A stretch of 64,000 bases of DNA, taken from positions 4,216,001 to 4,280,000 of the forward strand of contig OZ244249.1 of assembly GCA_965217135.1 (NCBI GenBank), in the 5' to 3' direction. Position numbers and translations under genes: made by a program. The DNA is from HXMU1420-2 sp017643305. GTDB lineage: Bacteria; Pseudomonadota; Alphaproteobacteria; Rhodobacterales; Rhodobacteraceae. Shown piece after piece: positions 17,441 to 25,979 of the stretch (positions are counted from its first letter, which is position 1; each line of letters opens with the position of its first letter). Below the pieces are notes generated by a model. That model made no database searches, was not told the DNA's origin, and was given only the letters and a program-made list of their open reading frames with translations.

Positions 17441-19885
17441 TCAGGCCCGGACCCGCTCTGACGTCGGATCATAAAGCGGTTTCAGTGAAGCCCGCGCCGC
17501 CACCCGCGTGCCGCAAACATCGATTTCAAAGCTCGACCCCAAAAGCTGATCCGCCTTTTCCCCGGCGCAGGGTACATACCCCATGCCGATCGCCGCGCCC
17601 AGATGGTGGCCGTAAGCACCGGAACTCAGGTAGCCTACAATCTCCCCATCCCGCAGGATCGGTTCGTTGTGATATAGCAGCGGTTCGGGGTCTTTCAGCT
17701 GGAACTGCACCAGCCGGGTCTGCAACCCTTCATCCTTCTTGCGCAGAACCGCATCACGACCAATGAACTCGGGTTTGGCGGTCTTCACGGCAAAGCCCAG
17801 CCCGGCCTCCAGCACGTGGTCTTCGCAGGTGATATCATGGCCGAAATGGCGGAAAGCTTTTTCGATTCGGGCACAGTCCATCATATGCATGCCGCAAAGC
17901 TTAAGACCCATGTCTTGCCCGGCCTCCCAAAGGGTTTCAAACACATAACCCGCCATCTCGGCGCTGACATAAATCTCCCACCCCAGTTCGCCCACATAAG
18001 ACACGCGATGCACCCGGGCGAGGCCAAGGCCCAGCTCGATCTCCTGCGCCGTACCAAAGAGGTTAGCGACGTTGGAGAAATCATTGGGCGACACCTTCTG
18101 CAGCAGCGTGCGGGCGTTTGGCCCCATCACCGCCAGCACACCTTCGGACGCGGTGATATCGGTGACGGTGATCCGCGCGTCCCGCTCTCTTCCCCGCCGG
18201 AGCAGCCAAGTCTGATCCGCCAGCCGCGTCGCCGCCGGGGTGACCACCAAATAGACGGTTTCCGACAAGCGGGTCACGGTTACATCCGCCTCAATCCCGC
18301 CGCTGCTGTTGAGGAACTGGGTATAGACGATCTTGCCCAGAGGCACTGACATTTCGGCCCCACAAACAAGGTTCAGAAACGCCTCTGCATCCGGTCCTTC
18401 GACCCGAAGTTTGCCAAAGGATGACATGTCGTACATGCCTACATTTGTGCGCACCGCGTTCAGTTCCGCTGCAACATTGCCAAAGAAGTTCTGGCGCTTC
18501 CAGCTATAGCGATAGTCCTGCTCCTGCCCGTCATCAGCAAACCAGTTGGCGCGTTCCCACCCCGCCAGTTCACCGAAGACAGCCCCGTTTTCCGCCAGAT
18601 GGTGATGGAAGGGCGTGCGTCTGACCCCACGCGCCGTGGCCTTTTGGCGGTAGGGGTAGTGATCGGCATAAAGCAGCCCCAACGTTTCGGTGGAGCGTTC
18701 CATCAGATAGCGTTTGTTGCCCTGGAACGGGTGCATGCGACTGATATCTACATCGCCCAGATCGAACGGTTTTTCGCCATCCTGCATCCACTGGGCCAGC
18801 GCCATCCCGGCCCCACCTGCAGACTGGATCCCGATCGAATTGAACCCGGCAGCAACCCAGACATTGTCCATTTCGGGCGCAAGACCCAGGTGATAGGCAT
18901 CATCCGGCGTAAAGCTTTCCGGACCGTTGAAGAAGGTATGGATGCCTGCGCTGCCCAGCATCGGCATACGATCCACGGCCGCCTCCAGGATCGGTTCGAA
19001 ATGGTCGAAATCCTCGGGAAGCTGGTCAAACTCAAAATTGTCAGGAATTGGGCCCCAGGGTTTTGACACAGGCTCAAACGCGCCCAGCATCATCTTACCC
19101 GCGTCTTCCTTGTAATAGGCGCATTCGTCAGGCACCCGCAGGACCGGCATCTGGGTAAGACCCGCGATCGGCTCAGACACTATGTAGAAATGTTCACAGG
19201 CCTGCAGCGGCACGTTGGTATTCAGCATGCGCCCCACCTCGTGGCCCCACATGCCCGCGCAGTTGACCACCATATCACAGGCAATGTCCCCCTGATCGCC
19301 GGTTTCGTTTTGCCAAGTGACCCCTGTAATCCGACGACCGTCGCGGGTGACGCATGTGACCTTGGTGCGTTCGGCCACCACCGCGCCCTGCTGGCGCGCG
19401 CCCTTGGCCATGGCCAGCGCGATATTGGCAGGATCAGCCTGACCGTCAGTGGGCAGCCAGACACCGCCGGTTACGTTATCGATATTGATATGTTCGTAGC
19501 GCGCCTTGACCTCGGACGGGGACAGTTCCTCCACCGGGACCCCAAAGGCACGGGCCATGGCGGCATTACGGTACAGCTCCTCCAGACGTTCATCAGTGAG
19601 CGCGACCGAAACCGAACCCACCTGCCGCATCCCTGTGGCAACGCCAGTTTCCGCCTCAAGCCCCATGTAAAGCTCCGCAGAATAGCGCGCCAGCTTGGTC
19701 ATGTTGGAGCTGGCCCGCAGCTGTCCGATCAGCCCCGCCGCATGCCATGTGGTACCAGAGGTGAGCTGTTTGCGTTCCAGCAGGACCACATCAGTCCAAC
19801 CAAGTTTAGTGAGGTGATAGGCCACAGAGCAGCCGACCACGCCACCGCCGATGATGACCACTTGGGCCTGAGTTGGAATGGTCAT
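17441..19885 (-). CDS. DMGDH/SarDH-like FAD oxidoreductase with GcvT domain (copy B)
   Basis: 814 residues. The N-terminal FAD domain (about 1-375) begins VVIIGGGVVGCSVAYHL; His48 in TSGTTWHAAG aligns with the residue that holds FAD covalently in dimethylglycine and sarcosine dehydrogenases. A short FAO_M linker precedes a GcvT folate-binding domain (about 430-705; YVGELGWEIYV) and a GcvT C-terminal barrel (about 715-805). The family oxidatively removes an N-methyl group and passes it to tetrahydrofolate. It is the last gene of the minus-strand operon, 130 bp after the homocysteine methyltransferase. The exact substrate (dimethylglycine, sarcosine or another N-methyl amine) is not decided by sequence. 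Confidence 0.9.
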   Translation of the reverse strand: MTIPTQAQVVIIGGGVVGCSVAYHLTKLGWTDVVLLERKQLTSGTTWHAAGLIGQLRASSNMTKLARYSAELYMGLEAETGVATGMRQVGSVSVALTDERLEELYRNAAMARAFGVPVEELSPSEVKARYEHINIDNVTGGVWLPTDGQADPANIALAMAKGARQQGAVVAERTKVTCVTRDGRRITGVTWQNETGDQGDIACDMVVNCAGMWGHEVGRMLNTNVPLQACEHFYIVSEPIAGLTQMPVLRVPDECAYYKEDAGKMMLGAFEPVSKPWGPIPDNFEFDQLPEDFDHFEPILEAAVDRMPMLGSAGIHTFFNGPESFTPDDAYHLGLAPEMDNVWVAAGFNSIGIQSAGGAGMALAQWMQDGEKPFDLGDVDISRMHPFQGNKRYLMERSTETLGLLYADHYPYRQKATARGVRRTPFHHHLAENGAVFGELAGWERANWFADDGQEQDYRYSWKRQNFFGNVAAELNAVRTNVGMYDMSSFGKLRVEGPDAEAFLNLVCGAEMSVPLGKIVYTQFLNSSGGIEADVTVTRLSETVYLVVTPAATRLADQTWLLRRGRERDARITVTDITASEGVLAVMGPNARTLLQKVSPNDFSNVANLFGTAQEIELGLGLARVHRVSYVGELGWEIYVSAEMAGYVFETLWEAGQDMGLKLCGMHMMDCARIEKAFRHFGHDITCEDHVLEAGLGFAVKTAKPEFIGRDAVLRKKDEGLQTRLVQFQLKDPEPLLYHNEPILRDGEIVGYLSSGAYGHHLGAAIGMGYVPCAGEKADQLLGSSFEIDVCGTRVAARASLKPLYDPTSERVRA

Positions 19886-19919
19886 TGGGGTATCTCCTGT
19901 GTAATCGGGAGGGGAGGCA

Positions 19920-19985
19920 GATTATTCTCCGGATAATCTACAGTGGGGGCGTTGCCCCCGTCGCCTACAGCGACATCCCCGGAGT
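19920..19985. repeat. Palindromic intergenic element before DMGDH copy B
   Basis: Two inverted repeats lie in the 130-bp gap: GATTAT (19920-19925) with ATAATC (19933-19938), and GGGGGC/GCCCCC around GTT at 19945-19959. They are followed by ACATCCCCGGAGTATTTGG. The GC palindrome plus CCCCGGAGTATTT recalls a short intergenic repeat I associate with Roseobacter genomes; only one copy is in this window. It could also attenuate transcription into copy B. Confidence 0.45.
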
Positions 19986-20015
19986 ATTTGGACAAAAGTA
20001 AGGGGGTAGGATACA

Positions 20016-20915
20016 TCAAACGATCTCATACCCCGCAGCGCGCAGACGGTCCGCCAGAACAGCGATATGGGCCGGGCCAACCTCGCAACAGCCACCGATG
20101 ATGGTGGCGCCCTGGTCCACCCAGCTCATTGCAATATCGGCATAGGCATCCGGCCCCAGGTCTGTCCGTTGTGAGAGGGCATCAACCGTCGGTGCGTCTT
20201 CGAGAAAGCCCTCGGAAATTTCGGTGAATCCGTTCGCGTAGGCACCAAACGTGTCAGTCATGTCTTTGATAACACCAAGCGCATCGGTGATGGCCTCGGG
20301 CCGGGAACAATTGATCAAAACGGCTTGCGGTCTGTGTGTGGCGACCAAAGGAGCGAGTTCGCTGATCGGTTCCCCCGACCGCAGGCGCGTGCCATTGTAG
20401 TCGTCGACCGTGACCGCCAGCCAGACCGGCAAATTGGTTTGCGATGCCGCCAGCAACGCACCTTCGGCCTGCTCCAAGGACGCCATTGTTTCAAACAGTA
20501 GCAGGTCCACCTGATTTTCCAGATGCGCGATGCTTTTTGCATACATCTCCGCCGCTTCATTAGGCGGCGGGCAGCGGTCAGGTCGATAGGAGGCCATAAG
20601 GGGCCCAAGCGCGCCGGCGATCCGTCCAGCCCCGGCAGCATCGCGCGCAGCCTGGGCGATTTCCAGCGCGCGGGAGACGATCTCGGGCACTGGGACGCCC
20701 AAATCACCCATTTGTTCGAACCGGTCATAGAGCACGGCGTAGGTATTGGTTGTGACCACGGTGGCGCCCGCTGCGACATAATCGTCATGAACCGCGCGTA
20801 ACAGGTCAGGGTGATGGAGCATAACAGAGGTGGACCAGAAGGGGGTTGGAGTCTCAGACCCGCGTTTCACCAGCTCCTGGCCAATGGATCCGTCTAGAAG
20901 AGCTACTTTGGTCAT
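20016..20915 (-). CDS. Homocysteine S-methyltransferase family protein (BHMT/MmuM-type)
   Basis: 299 residues from the ATG at 20915 that overlaps the upstream gene's stop (ATGA). Zinc ligands of the family are present: Cys203 in LINCSRPEA and Cys276-Cys277 in IIGGCCEVGPAH. The opening DGSIGQEL is the usual DGGxGTxL variant, with Ser for Gly. The enzyme moves a methyl group to homocysteine to form methionine; donors in the family are betaine, S-methylmethionine or dimethylsulfoniopropionate-like sulfonium compounds. Its place between two DMGDH-like genes favours a quaternary ammonium donor, an inference. The frame is open upstream to 21461 only as a shadow of the MDR gene. Confidence 0.9.
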   Translation of the reverse strand: MTKVALLDGSIGQELVKRGSETPTPFWSTSVMLHHPDLLRAVHDDYVAAGATVVTTNTYAVLYDRFEQMGDLGVPVPEIVSRALEIAQAARDAAGAGRIAGALGPLMASYRPDRCPPPNEAAEMYAKSIAHLENQVDLLLFETMASLEQAEGALLAASQTNLPVWLAVTVDDYNGTRLRSGEPISELAPLVATHRPQAVLINCSRPEAITDALGVIKDMTDTFGAYANGFTEISEGFLEDAPTVDALSQRTDLGPDAYADIAMSWVDQGATIIGGCCEVGPAHIAVLADRLRAAGYEIV

Positions 20916-21982
20916 TTTTCGGGTTCCGATAGAAGAAGAACAAGTTTGCCGGGATAGGTTTTGGCAGCAAAATCTGCCTGCGCCTGCGCAATATCTTTCA
21001 GTGGGTAGGTTTTTGAGATCAGAGGGCGTACGGCGCCCTGGTTGATCAGATCCACCAAGGTCGCAAAAATCTCGCGCGGCTGATAGGTAGCGCCATGGAT
21101 GGTCCGGTCCGGCAGATAGATTTCGCGCAGATCGGCAGGTACGATGGGACCTGCAATGGCCCCAGACACCGCATAATGGCCACCCGGTTTCAAGGCGCGG
21201 ATCAACGCAGCAAAGCCTGGGCCGCCCACCACGTCGATTACAGCGTCGAAATGTGACTCCGGCGGGGTTTCGGTGCGGTTCAGAAAATTTTTCGCCCCAG
21301 CGGCACAAACTGCCGCGGCCTTGGCTGGAGCAGTCTGCCCGGTGACGGACGCACCGAGATGGGTCGCGAGCTGAACCGCGGCCAGCCCCACACCACCCGA
21401 TGCGCCAGTGACCAGCACGGATTGACCCGGCCCAACGCCTGCCCGGTGCAGCAGGTTCCATGCTGTTCCGTAAGCACAGGGCATCGCTGCAATCTCATTG
21501 TCGGACAGTGGGGAGTCGTTGACGTCGAAAAGGTCGGCCGCGTCCATCAGGCAGTACTGCGCAAACGCCCCATTCAATTCGGAGCCCAGAGCGATGAAGG
21601 CGTACGGGTTCTTGACCGTTGGACGCGGCAGGTTGATCTGGCTGGTTACGCGCTGATCCAGCTGGAAACCGGACACATCCGGACCAAGTGCCGCCACCCT
21701 GCCACACAGGTCTCCGCCTTGGACTCGGGGAAAATCCAACGCACCGCCCCAGCCGCCGGCCTCGACATGACCACCGGTGTTCTCAGTGGCGGTCGTGACC
21801 TCGGGCGCGTACCAGCCGATGCGCGTGTTGATATCGGTGTTGTTCACACCCGCCGCCAATACGCGAACCACCACCTGACCTGGCCCCGGTTGCTGGACAG
21901 GAATATCATCGCACCAGATCAGCATCTCGGGCCCACCATGGCCGACCAGTTGGACACCGGACATATGGGCAGGCAATGTCAC
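20912..21982 (-). CDS. MDR-family (quinone oxidoreductase-like) NAD(P)H oxidoreductase
   Basis: 356 residues from a GTG at 21982 that overlaps the DMGDH-A stop (GTGA), which decides the start. The first domain is GroES-like (PGPGQVVVRVLAAGVNNTDI), and the Rossmann domain carries VLVTGASGGVGLAAVQLA, the AxxGxVG motif of zinc-free QOR-type enzymes. The structural four-Cys zinc lobe is absent. Members reduce quinones, enones or acryloyl groups. The role in this operon is unclear: it may handle an unsaturated carbon skeleton left after demethylation. Its 3' end overlaps the methyltransferase start by 4 nt. Confidence 0.87.
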   Translation of the reverse strand: MTLPAHMSGVQLVGHGGPEMLIWCDDIPVQQPGPGQVVVRVLAAGVNNTDINTRIGWYAPEVTTATENTGGHVEAGGWGGALDFPRVQGGDLCGRVAALGPDVSGFQLDQRVTSQINLPRPTVKNPYAFIALGSELNGAFAQYCLMDAADLFDVNDSPLSDNEIAAMPCAYGTAWNLLHRAGVGPGQSVLVTGASGGVGLAAVQLATHLGASVTGQTAPAKAAAVCAAGAKNFLNRTETPPESHFDAVIDVVGGPGFAALIRALKPGGHYAVSGAIAGPIVPADLREIYLPDRTIHGATYQPREIFATLVDLINQGAVRPLISKTYPLKDIAQAQADFAAKTYPGKLVLLLSEPEK

Positions 21983-24429
21983 GCACGCAGCCTTTCGTTG
22001 TCGGGGTCCCATAGCGGTTGATCCGGCTGCACCACCGCGCGGCAGCGTTGGCCGTAAATTTCAACCTCCAGCTCCGTGCCCGACACCGCCAGATCGCTGC
22101 GCAACATGCCCAGTGCTATGGAGGCATTCACGCGGTAGCCCCAGCTGCCGGAGGTGGTTTCGCCCACGATCTGACCATCATGCCAGAGGGTGGACATATA
22201 GGGCGCGTCCGCCTCACCCGCATCAACAATCAGGGTGACGAAACGTTTCTTGCTGCCCTGCTGTTTTTCCGACAGCAGCGCGGCTTTTCCAGGGAATTCC
22301 TGCGGTTTGTCGAGTTTGACGAACCGATCCAACCCGCCTTCGAACAGGGAATAATCGGTGGACAGGTCGCCCTTCCAAGCCCGGTAGCCTTTTTCGATCC
22401 GCAGGGCATTGAGCGCCCACATGCCAAAGGGTTTGGCACCTGCCGCCAGAACGGCCTCGTAGATCTTGGGCATATCGTTGTTTGCGGCGTGGATTTCCCA
22501 GCCCAGTTCCCCCGCGAAGGACACCCGCAGCAGAGTTGCCTGGGCCCCGCCAATCTCGGTTTCCTGGAAACTGAGCCAGGGCAGGCCCAGGTCCGCTGCG
22601 CAAATCCCGGTCATTAGGTCACGCGAGGTAGGTCCGGTTACGATCAGGGTGGACATGTCACCGGTCCAGTCTTCGAGCCTGAAGGCCGCATCATCCGGCA
22701 TATGCCGTTCCAGCCATTCACGGTCATGCCATTGTGCGGTGGCGGCAGTGACCAAAACAAACCTGTCTTCGGCCTCGCGGGTGACAGACATTTCTGTCAG
22801 GATCCGGCCGCGAGTATCAGCGAAATAGACCAACCCGACCCGGCCAATTTTGGGCAGCGCCCCGGCGACCAGACCGCGCAGCCATTCGTCCGCACCGGGC
22901 CCCTGGATCTTGAACCGCGAAAATCCGGGCAGATCCAGCACACCGCAGCCATCGCGCACGGCTTCGCATTCCTCACGGATGCGCTGTTCCCAGGGACCTG
23001 CGCGGTTCCAGGTCTGGGTGGTGTCTTCGGACGTGTCATCACCCGGGTGAGCGAACCAGTTGGCGCGTTCCCAGCCATTGTAAGCGCCCATCACACCGCC
23101 CAGCGATTTGACCTTGTCATTCACCGGCGACAGTTTTTTGTCCCGCCCCGCAGGCCATTCGTGCCAGGGGAAATGCATGGCGTATTCGTGGCCGTAGACT
23201 TCCATACCCTTGGCGACGCAGTAATCGTGATCGGTGTAGTCGGTGTAGCGACGCGGGTCGCAAGACCACATATCCCATTCGGTCTGACCTTCGGTGATCC
23301 ATTCCGCCAGGACCTTGCCCGCGCCACCGCCCTGGGCGATGCCGAAGGTAAAGACGCAGGCTTCGAACGCGTTGGGCACACCAGGCATGGGGCCGATCAA
23401 CGGGTTGCCATCAGGAGCATAGGGGATCGGACCATTGATGATGCGGGAGATGCCGGATTCCCCCGCCAGAGGCACACGCTCCATCGCGTCAGCCACGATG
23501 TCTTCGATGCGGTCCAGGTCATCGGGATAGAGCTGGAAGCTGAAATCATCGGGCAGCGGGTCGGATGGATCAGCCCAATGCGCGCGACAGTTGGGCTCAT
23601 ATGGGCCTATGTTGAAGCCGTGTTTCTCTTGTCGCAAGTAGTAAGAGACATCGACATCGCGCAAAAGCGGCAACTTATGGCCGACCTCCTTGGACCAGGC
23701 TTCGATCTCAGGCACCTGTTCGGTCAGTAGGTATTGGTGGCTCATCACCATCATCGGCACGGTGCGTCCGCCATAGGGTTTGAACCATTCACCGACCCGC
23801 TGGGCATAGTACCCGGCGGCGTTCACCACGTATTCGCAGCGGATATCGCCCTTATCCGTATGCACGATCCATTCGCCGTTTTCACGGCTGACGCCGGTTG
23901 CCGGGCAGAACCGTTCGATCCGCGCACCCATGTCACGCGCGCCTTTGGCGAGGGCCTGGGTCAGCTGGGCCGGATCGATGTCACCATCGTTGGGGTCATA
24001 AAGCGCGCCGGCCAGATCATGCGTTTTGATGAAGGGGTAGAGTGGTTCAATCTGATCAACGCCTAGGATGTCCAGATCCATCCCCTGATAGAGCCCCATG
24101 CCCTTGGCGCGCTGAAATTCCTGCATGCGTTCCTTGGAATGCGCCAGCCGGATGGATCCGGTCTGGTGATAGTTCATGGGGTAATCGACCTCATCGCCCA
24201 AACGGGCATAGAGCTCGGTCGAATAGCGCTGCATGTTCATTACGGACCAGGAGGTCGAGAATGTGGGTACGTTGCCAGCCGCGTGCCATGTGGATCCAGC
24301 GGTCAGTTCGTTCTTTTCCAGCAGAACACAATCGGTCCATCCGGCCTTGGCCAGATGATACAGCGATGACGCGCCCACCGCGCCACCGCCGATGATAACC
24401 ACACGGGCCGTTGTCGGAAAATCCGCCAT
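21979..24429 (-). CDS. DMGDH/SarDH-like FAD oxidoreductase with GcvT domain (copy A)
   Basis: 816 residues with the same layout as copy B: FAD domain starting VVIIGGGAVGASSLYHL, covalent-flavin His49 in TAGSTWHAAGN, FAO_M linker, GcvT domain (FAGELGWEIHA) and C-terminal barrel ending WDPDNERLRA. The two copies are clearly diverged paralogues, not a recent duplication; the sequences differ throughout, for example in the FAD-domain substrate face. It lies 12 bp after lysE and overlaps the MDR gene by 4 nt. A pair of such enzymes allows two successive N-demethylations, for instance dimethylglycine to sarcosine to glycine. Confidence 0.92.
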   Translation of the reverse strand: MADFPTTARVVIIGGGAVGASSLYHLAKAGWTDCVLLEKNELTAGSTWHAAGNVPTFSTSWSVMNMQRYSTELYARLGDEVDYPMNYHQTGSIRLAHSKERMQEFQRAKGMGLYQGMDLDILGVDQIEPLYPFIKTHDLAGALYDPNDGDIDPAQLTQALAKGARDMGARIERFCPATGVSRENGEWIVHTDKGDIRCEYVVNAAGYYAQRVGEWFKPYGGRTVPMMVMSHQYLLTEQVPEIEAWSKEVGHKLPLLRDVDVSYYLRQEKHGFNIGPYEPNCRAHWADPSDPLPDDFSFQLYPDDLDRIEDIVADAMERVPLAGESGISRIINGPIPYAPDGNPLIGPMPGVPNAFEACVFTFGIAQGGGAGKVLAEWITEGQTEWDMWSCDPRRYTDYTDHDYCVAKGMEVYGHEYAMHFPWHEWPAGRDKKLSPVNDKVKSLGGVMGAYNGWERANWFAHPGDDTSEDTTQTWNRAGPWEQRIREECEAVRDGCGVLDLPGFSRFKIQGPGADEWLRGLVAGALPKIGRVGLVYFADTRGRILTEMSVTREAEDRFVLVTAATAQWHDREWLERHMPDDAAFRLEDWTGDMSTLIVTGPTSRDLMTGICAADLGLPWLSFQETEIGGAQATLLRVSFAGELGWEIHAANNDMPKIYEAVLAAGAKPFGMWALNALRIEKGYRAWKGDLSTDYSLFEGGLDRFVKLDKPQEFPGKAALLSEKQQGSKKRFVTLIVDAGEADAPYMSTLWHDGQIVGETTSGSWGYRVNASIALGMLRSDLAVSGTELEVEIYGQRCRAVVQPDQPLWDPDNERLRA

Positions 24430-24441
24430 GATGAGCCTCCT

Positions 24442-25065
24442 TCAGTCGATGATAAGGCGGGCGGCCAGCCCACCGAACAGAATTGCAGTGATCTTGTTCA
24501 TTGCCCGGACCCGGGCGCGCAGAATGTTAGACATCATCCCGGCGAGCGCCCCAAGGGTGAGGCTGAAGGCAAAACCGTTGATCAGGAAAATTGCCCCCAG
24601 AACCAGCGTTTGCGCCCAGATCGGACCATTGCCGGGTTGGGTGAATTGCGGGATGAAGGCAAAGATGAACAGCGCGGTTTTGGGGTTCAGGACATTGGTC
24701 AGAAACCCGCGCCGGATGGCCGACCGTAAGCTGAGTGCTGCGCGCCCAGTGCCCAGATCATCCGCTGCGGTCCAGGCCTGCCAGGCCAGCCAGAGAAGGT
24801 AAACCACGCCCACCAGCCGGATCAACTGATACGCGCCGGGATAGACCAGCAGCAGGGCTGACAGACCAGCTGCCGCCGCGATCACGTGCACCGCAACGCC
24901 GAGGTTGATCCCAACCGCCGCCGCCATGCCGATGCGCGGGCCGCCCTGGATACCCGAGGCCGAGACAAAGACAAAATCCACCCCGGGCGTCAGGTTCAAC
25001 ACCAGACCAGCCCCGATAAAGGCTAGCAGCATGATCGGATCATAGCCCAGCAGGATGTCCAGCAT
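24442..25065 (-). CDS. LysE/RhtB-family amino-acid exporter
   Basis: 207 residues and about six transmembrane segments, full length for the family. The N-terminal signature is AGLVLNLTPGVDFVFVSASG, with the usual GPR replaced by IQGGPRIGMAAAVGINLGVAVHV. Inner-membrane efflux of amino acids or related zwitterions is expected. The ATG overlaps the stop of the 50-codon gene upstream (TAATG), so it is translationally coupled. In this operon it may relieve build-up of glycine, methionine or the operon's own substrate. Confidence 0.9.
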   Translation of the reverse strand: MLDILLGYDPIMLLAFIGAGLVLNLTPGVDFVFVSASGIQGGPRIGMAAAVGINLGVAVHVIAAAAGLSALLLVYPGAYQLIRLVGVVYLLWLAWQAWTAADDLGTGRAALSLRSAIRRGFLTNVLNPKTALFIFAFIPQFTQPGNGPIWAQTLVLGAIFLINGFAFSLTLGALAGMMSNILRARVRAMNKITAILFGGLAARLIID

Positions 25066-25217
25066 TATTGCACCCTTTGCGGCACGCCATCGGCGATGTC
25101 GTAGGTATCCCCCTTGTCCAAGACAAGGATGTGTTTTCGCAGTTTCAGCCTGGTTCGCCAGTCGATGGACCCCAGAGAAAAGGTGACCCCGCCGTAACTG
25201 ATCCTGTCTTCAAGCAT
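25065..25217 (-). CDS. Small 50-residue protein of unknown function
   Basis: An uninterrupted 50-codon frame between the XRE-cupin gene and lysE. ATG at 25217 is preceded on its strand by ACGGAGAAACAG, a good ribosome-binding site. Its TAA overlaps the lysE ATG (TAATG), and it starts 11 bp after the regulator's stop. The product is basic in the middle (RTRLKLRKH), starts MLEDRISYGGVTF and ends YDIADGVPQRVQ; no signal peptide or membrane segment. Spacing and coupling on both sides argue that it is real. I do not recognise the family. Confidence 0.7.
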   Translation of the reverse strand: MLEDRISYGGVTFSLGSIDWRTRLKLRKHILVLDKGDTYDIADGVPQRVQ

Positions 25218-25228
25218 CTGTTTCTCCG

Positions 25229-25801
25229 TCAGTAAACCGGTGGAGCGATCACCCAGATCGCGACGGCGGGGGTGTCACAGGGATTGATCCATTCAAACGG
25301 CTCCCCACGAATGCGGAAGCTGTCGCCAGGATGGATGGTGTACCGCCGCCCACCGATCACCAGATCGAGCGTGCCGGAGATCAGATACCCCACCTCCTGC
25401 GTCGGTCGGGTCACGACCTCCCCAATCCGGCTGTGGGGCTCGAAGGTGGAATGCACGACCTCAAAATCATCTGTCAGGTCGGGGGACAGCAGTTCTTCGA
25501 CCAGCCCGGCCTCACCTGACCCGATGGGCCGTCGCGCGCCACGCCGCACGACGAATCCAGCTTCTTCCGCCGGGGCGGGGGCTTGGCCGAAGAACAGCGA
25601 TGTAGGTACGTCGAGAGCGGCGGCGATATGCCGGAGGTCGGTGATAGACGGGTCGGACAGGTCACGTTCCACCTGGCTCATCCACCCGACCGACCGCCCC
25701 AGCCGATCCGCCAGATCCGCCAGCGTCATCCCCCGCGCCTTGCGCAGGGCGCGCAGATCAGCCCCGAGAGAGTTGCCCTGGATCGCGAGTTGGGTGGCCA
25801 T
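25229..25801 (-). CDS. XRE-family regulator with C-terminal cupin domain
   Basis: 190 residues. The helix-turn-helix (about 12-68) reads LRKARGMTLADLADRLGRSV and MSQVERDLSDPSITDLRHIA. A cupin_2 domain follows (about 110-188; TRPTQEVGYLISGTLDLVI, YTIHPGDSFRI). This PuuR/MmsR-like architecture senses a small ligand through the cupin. It is the first gene of the minus-strand operon. Two identical-geometry inverted repeats lie directly upstream (25812-25875), so it probably controls itself and the whole operon. Confidence 0.9.
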   Translation of the reverse strand: MATQLAIQGNSLGADLRALRKARGMTLADLADRLGRSVGWMSQVERDLSDPSITDLRHIAAALDVPTSLFFGQAPAPAEEAGFVVRRGARRPIGSGEAGLVEELLSPDLTDDFEVVHSTFEPHSRIGEVVTRPTQEVGYLISGTLDLVIGGRRYTIHPGDSFRIRGEPFEWINPCDTPAVAIWVIAPPVY

Positions 25802-25810
25802 TTCCTTATC

Positions 25811-25875
25811 CGTGAAAATTTTTTGCTAGATTTCACGCTGCCGACCCCTGGTGAAAAGATCAAGGAAAATTTCAC
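25811..25875. promoter_or_regulatory. Two-copy operator GTGAAA-N13-TTTCAC
   Basis: Site 1: GTGAAA at 25812-25817 and TTTCAC at 25831-25836, extended to CGTGAAA/TTTCACG. Site 2: GTGAAA at 25851-25856 and TTTCAC at 25870-25875. Both have exactly 13 bp between half-sites, and their centres are 39 bp apart. They sit 10-75 bp upstream of the XRE-cupin start, on the side away from the gene, and are the best candidate for its binding sites. Confidence 0.7.
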
Positions 25876-25979
25876 AAGGCTGAAAATGACAAATCAGTTC
25901 AAAACATCATGTCGACGTACAATTCTCCAGATGAGATTGCATGTCCCGAATGGAGCCATTTCCATGAGGGAGGATTTCG

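Noticed and set aside
22702..23730. 342-codon open frame antisense to DMGDH copy A
   Set aside because: No recognisable domain, and the opposite frame is a full-length conserved enzyme.
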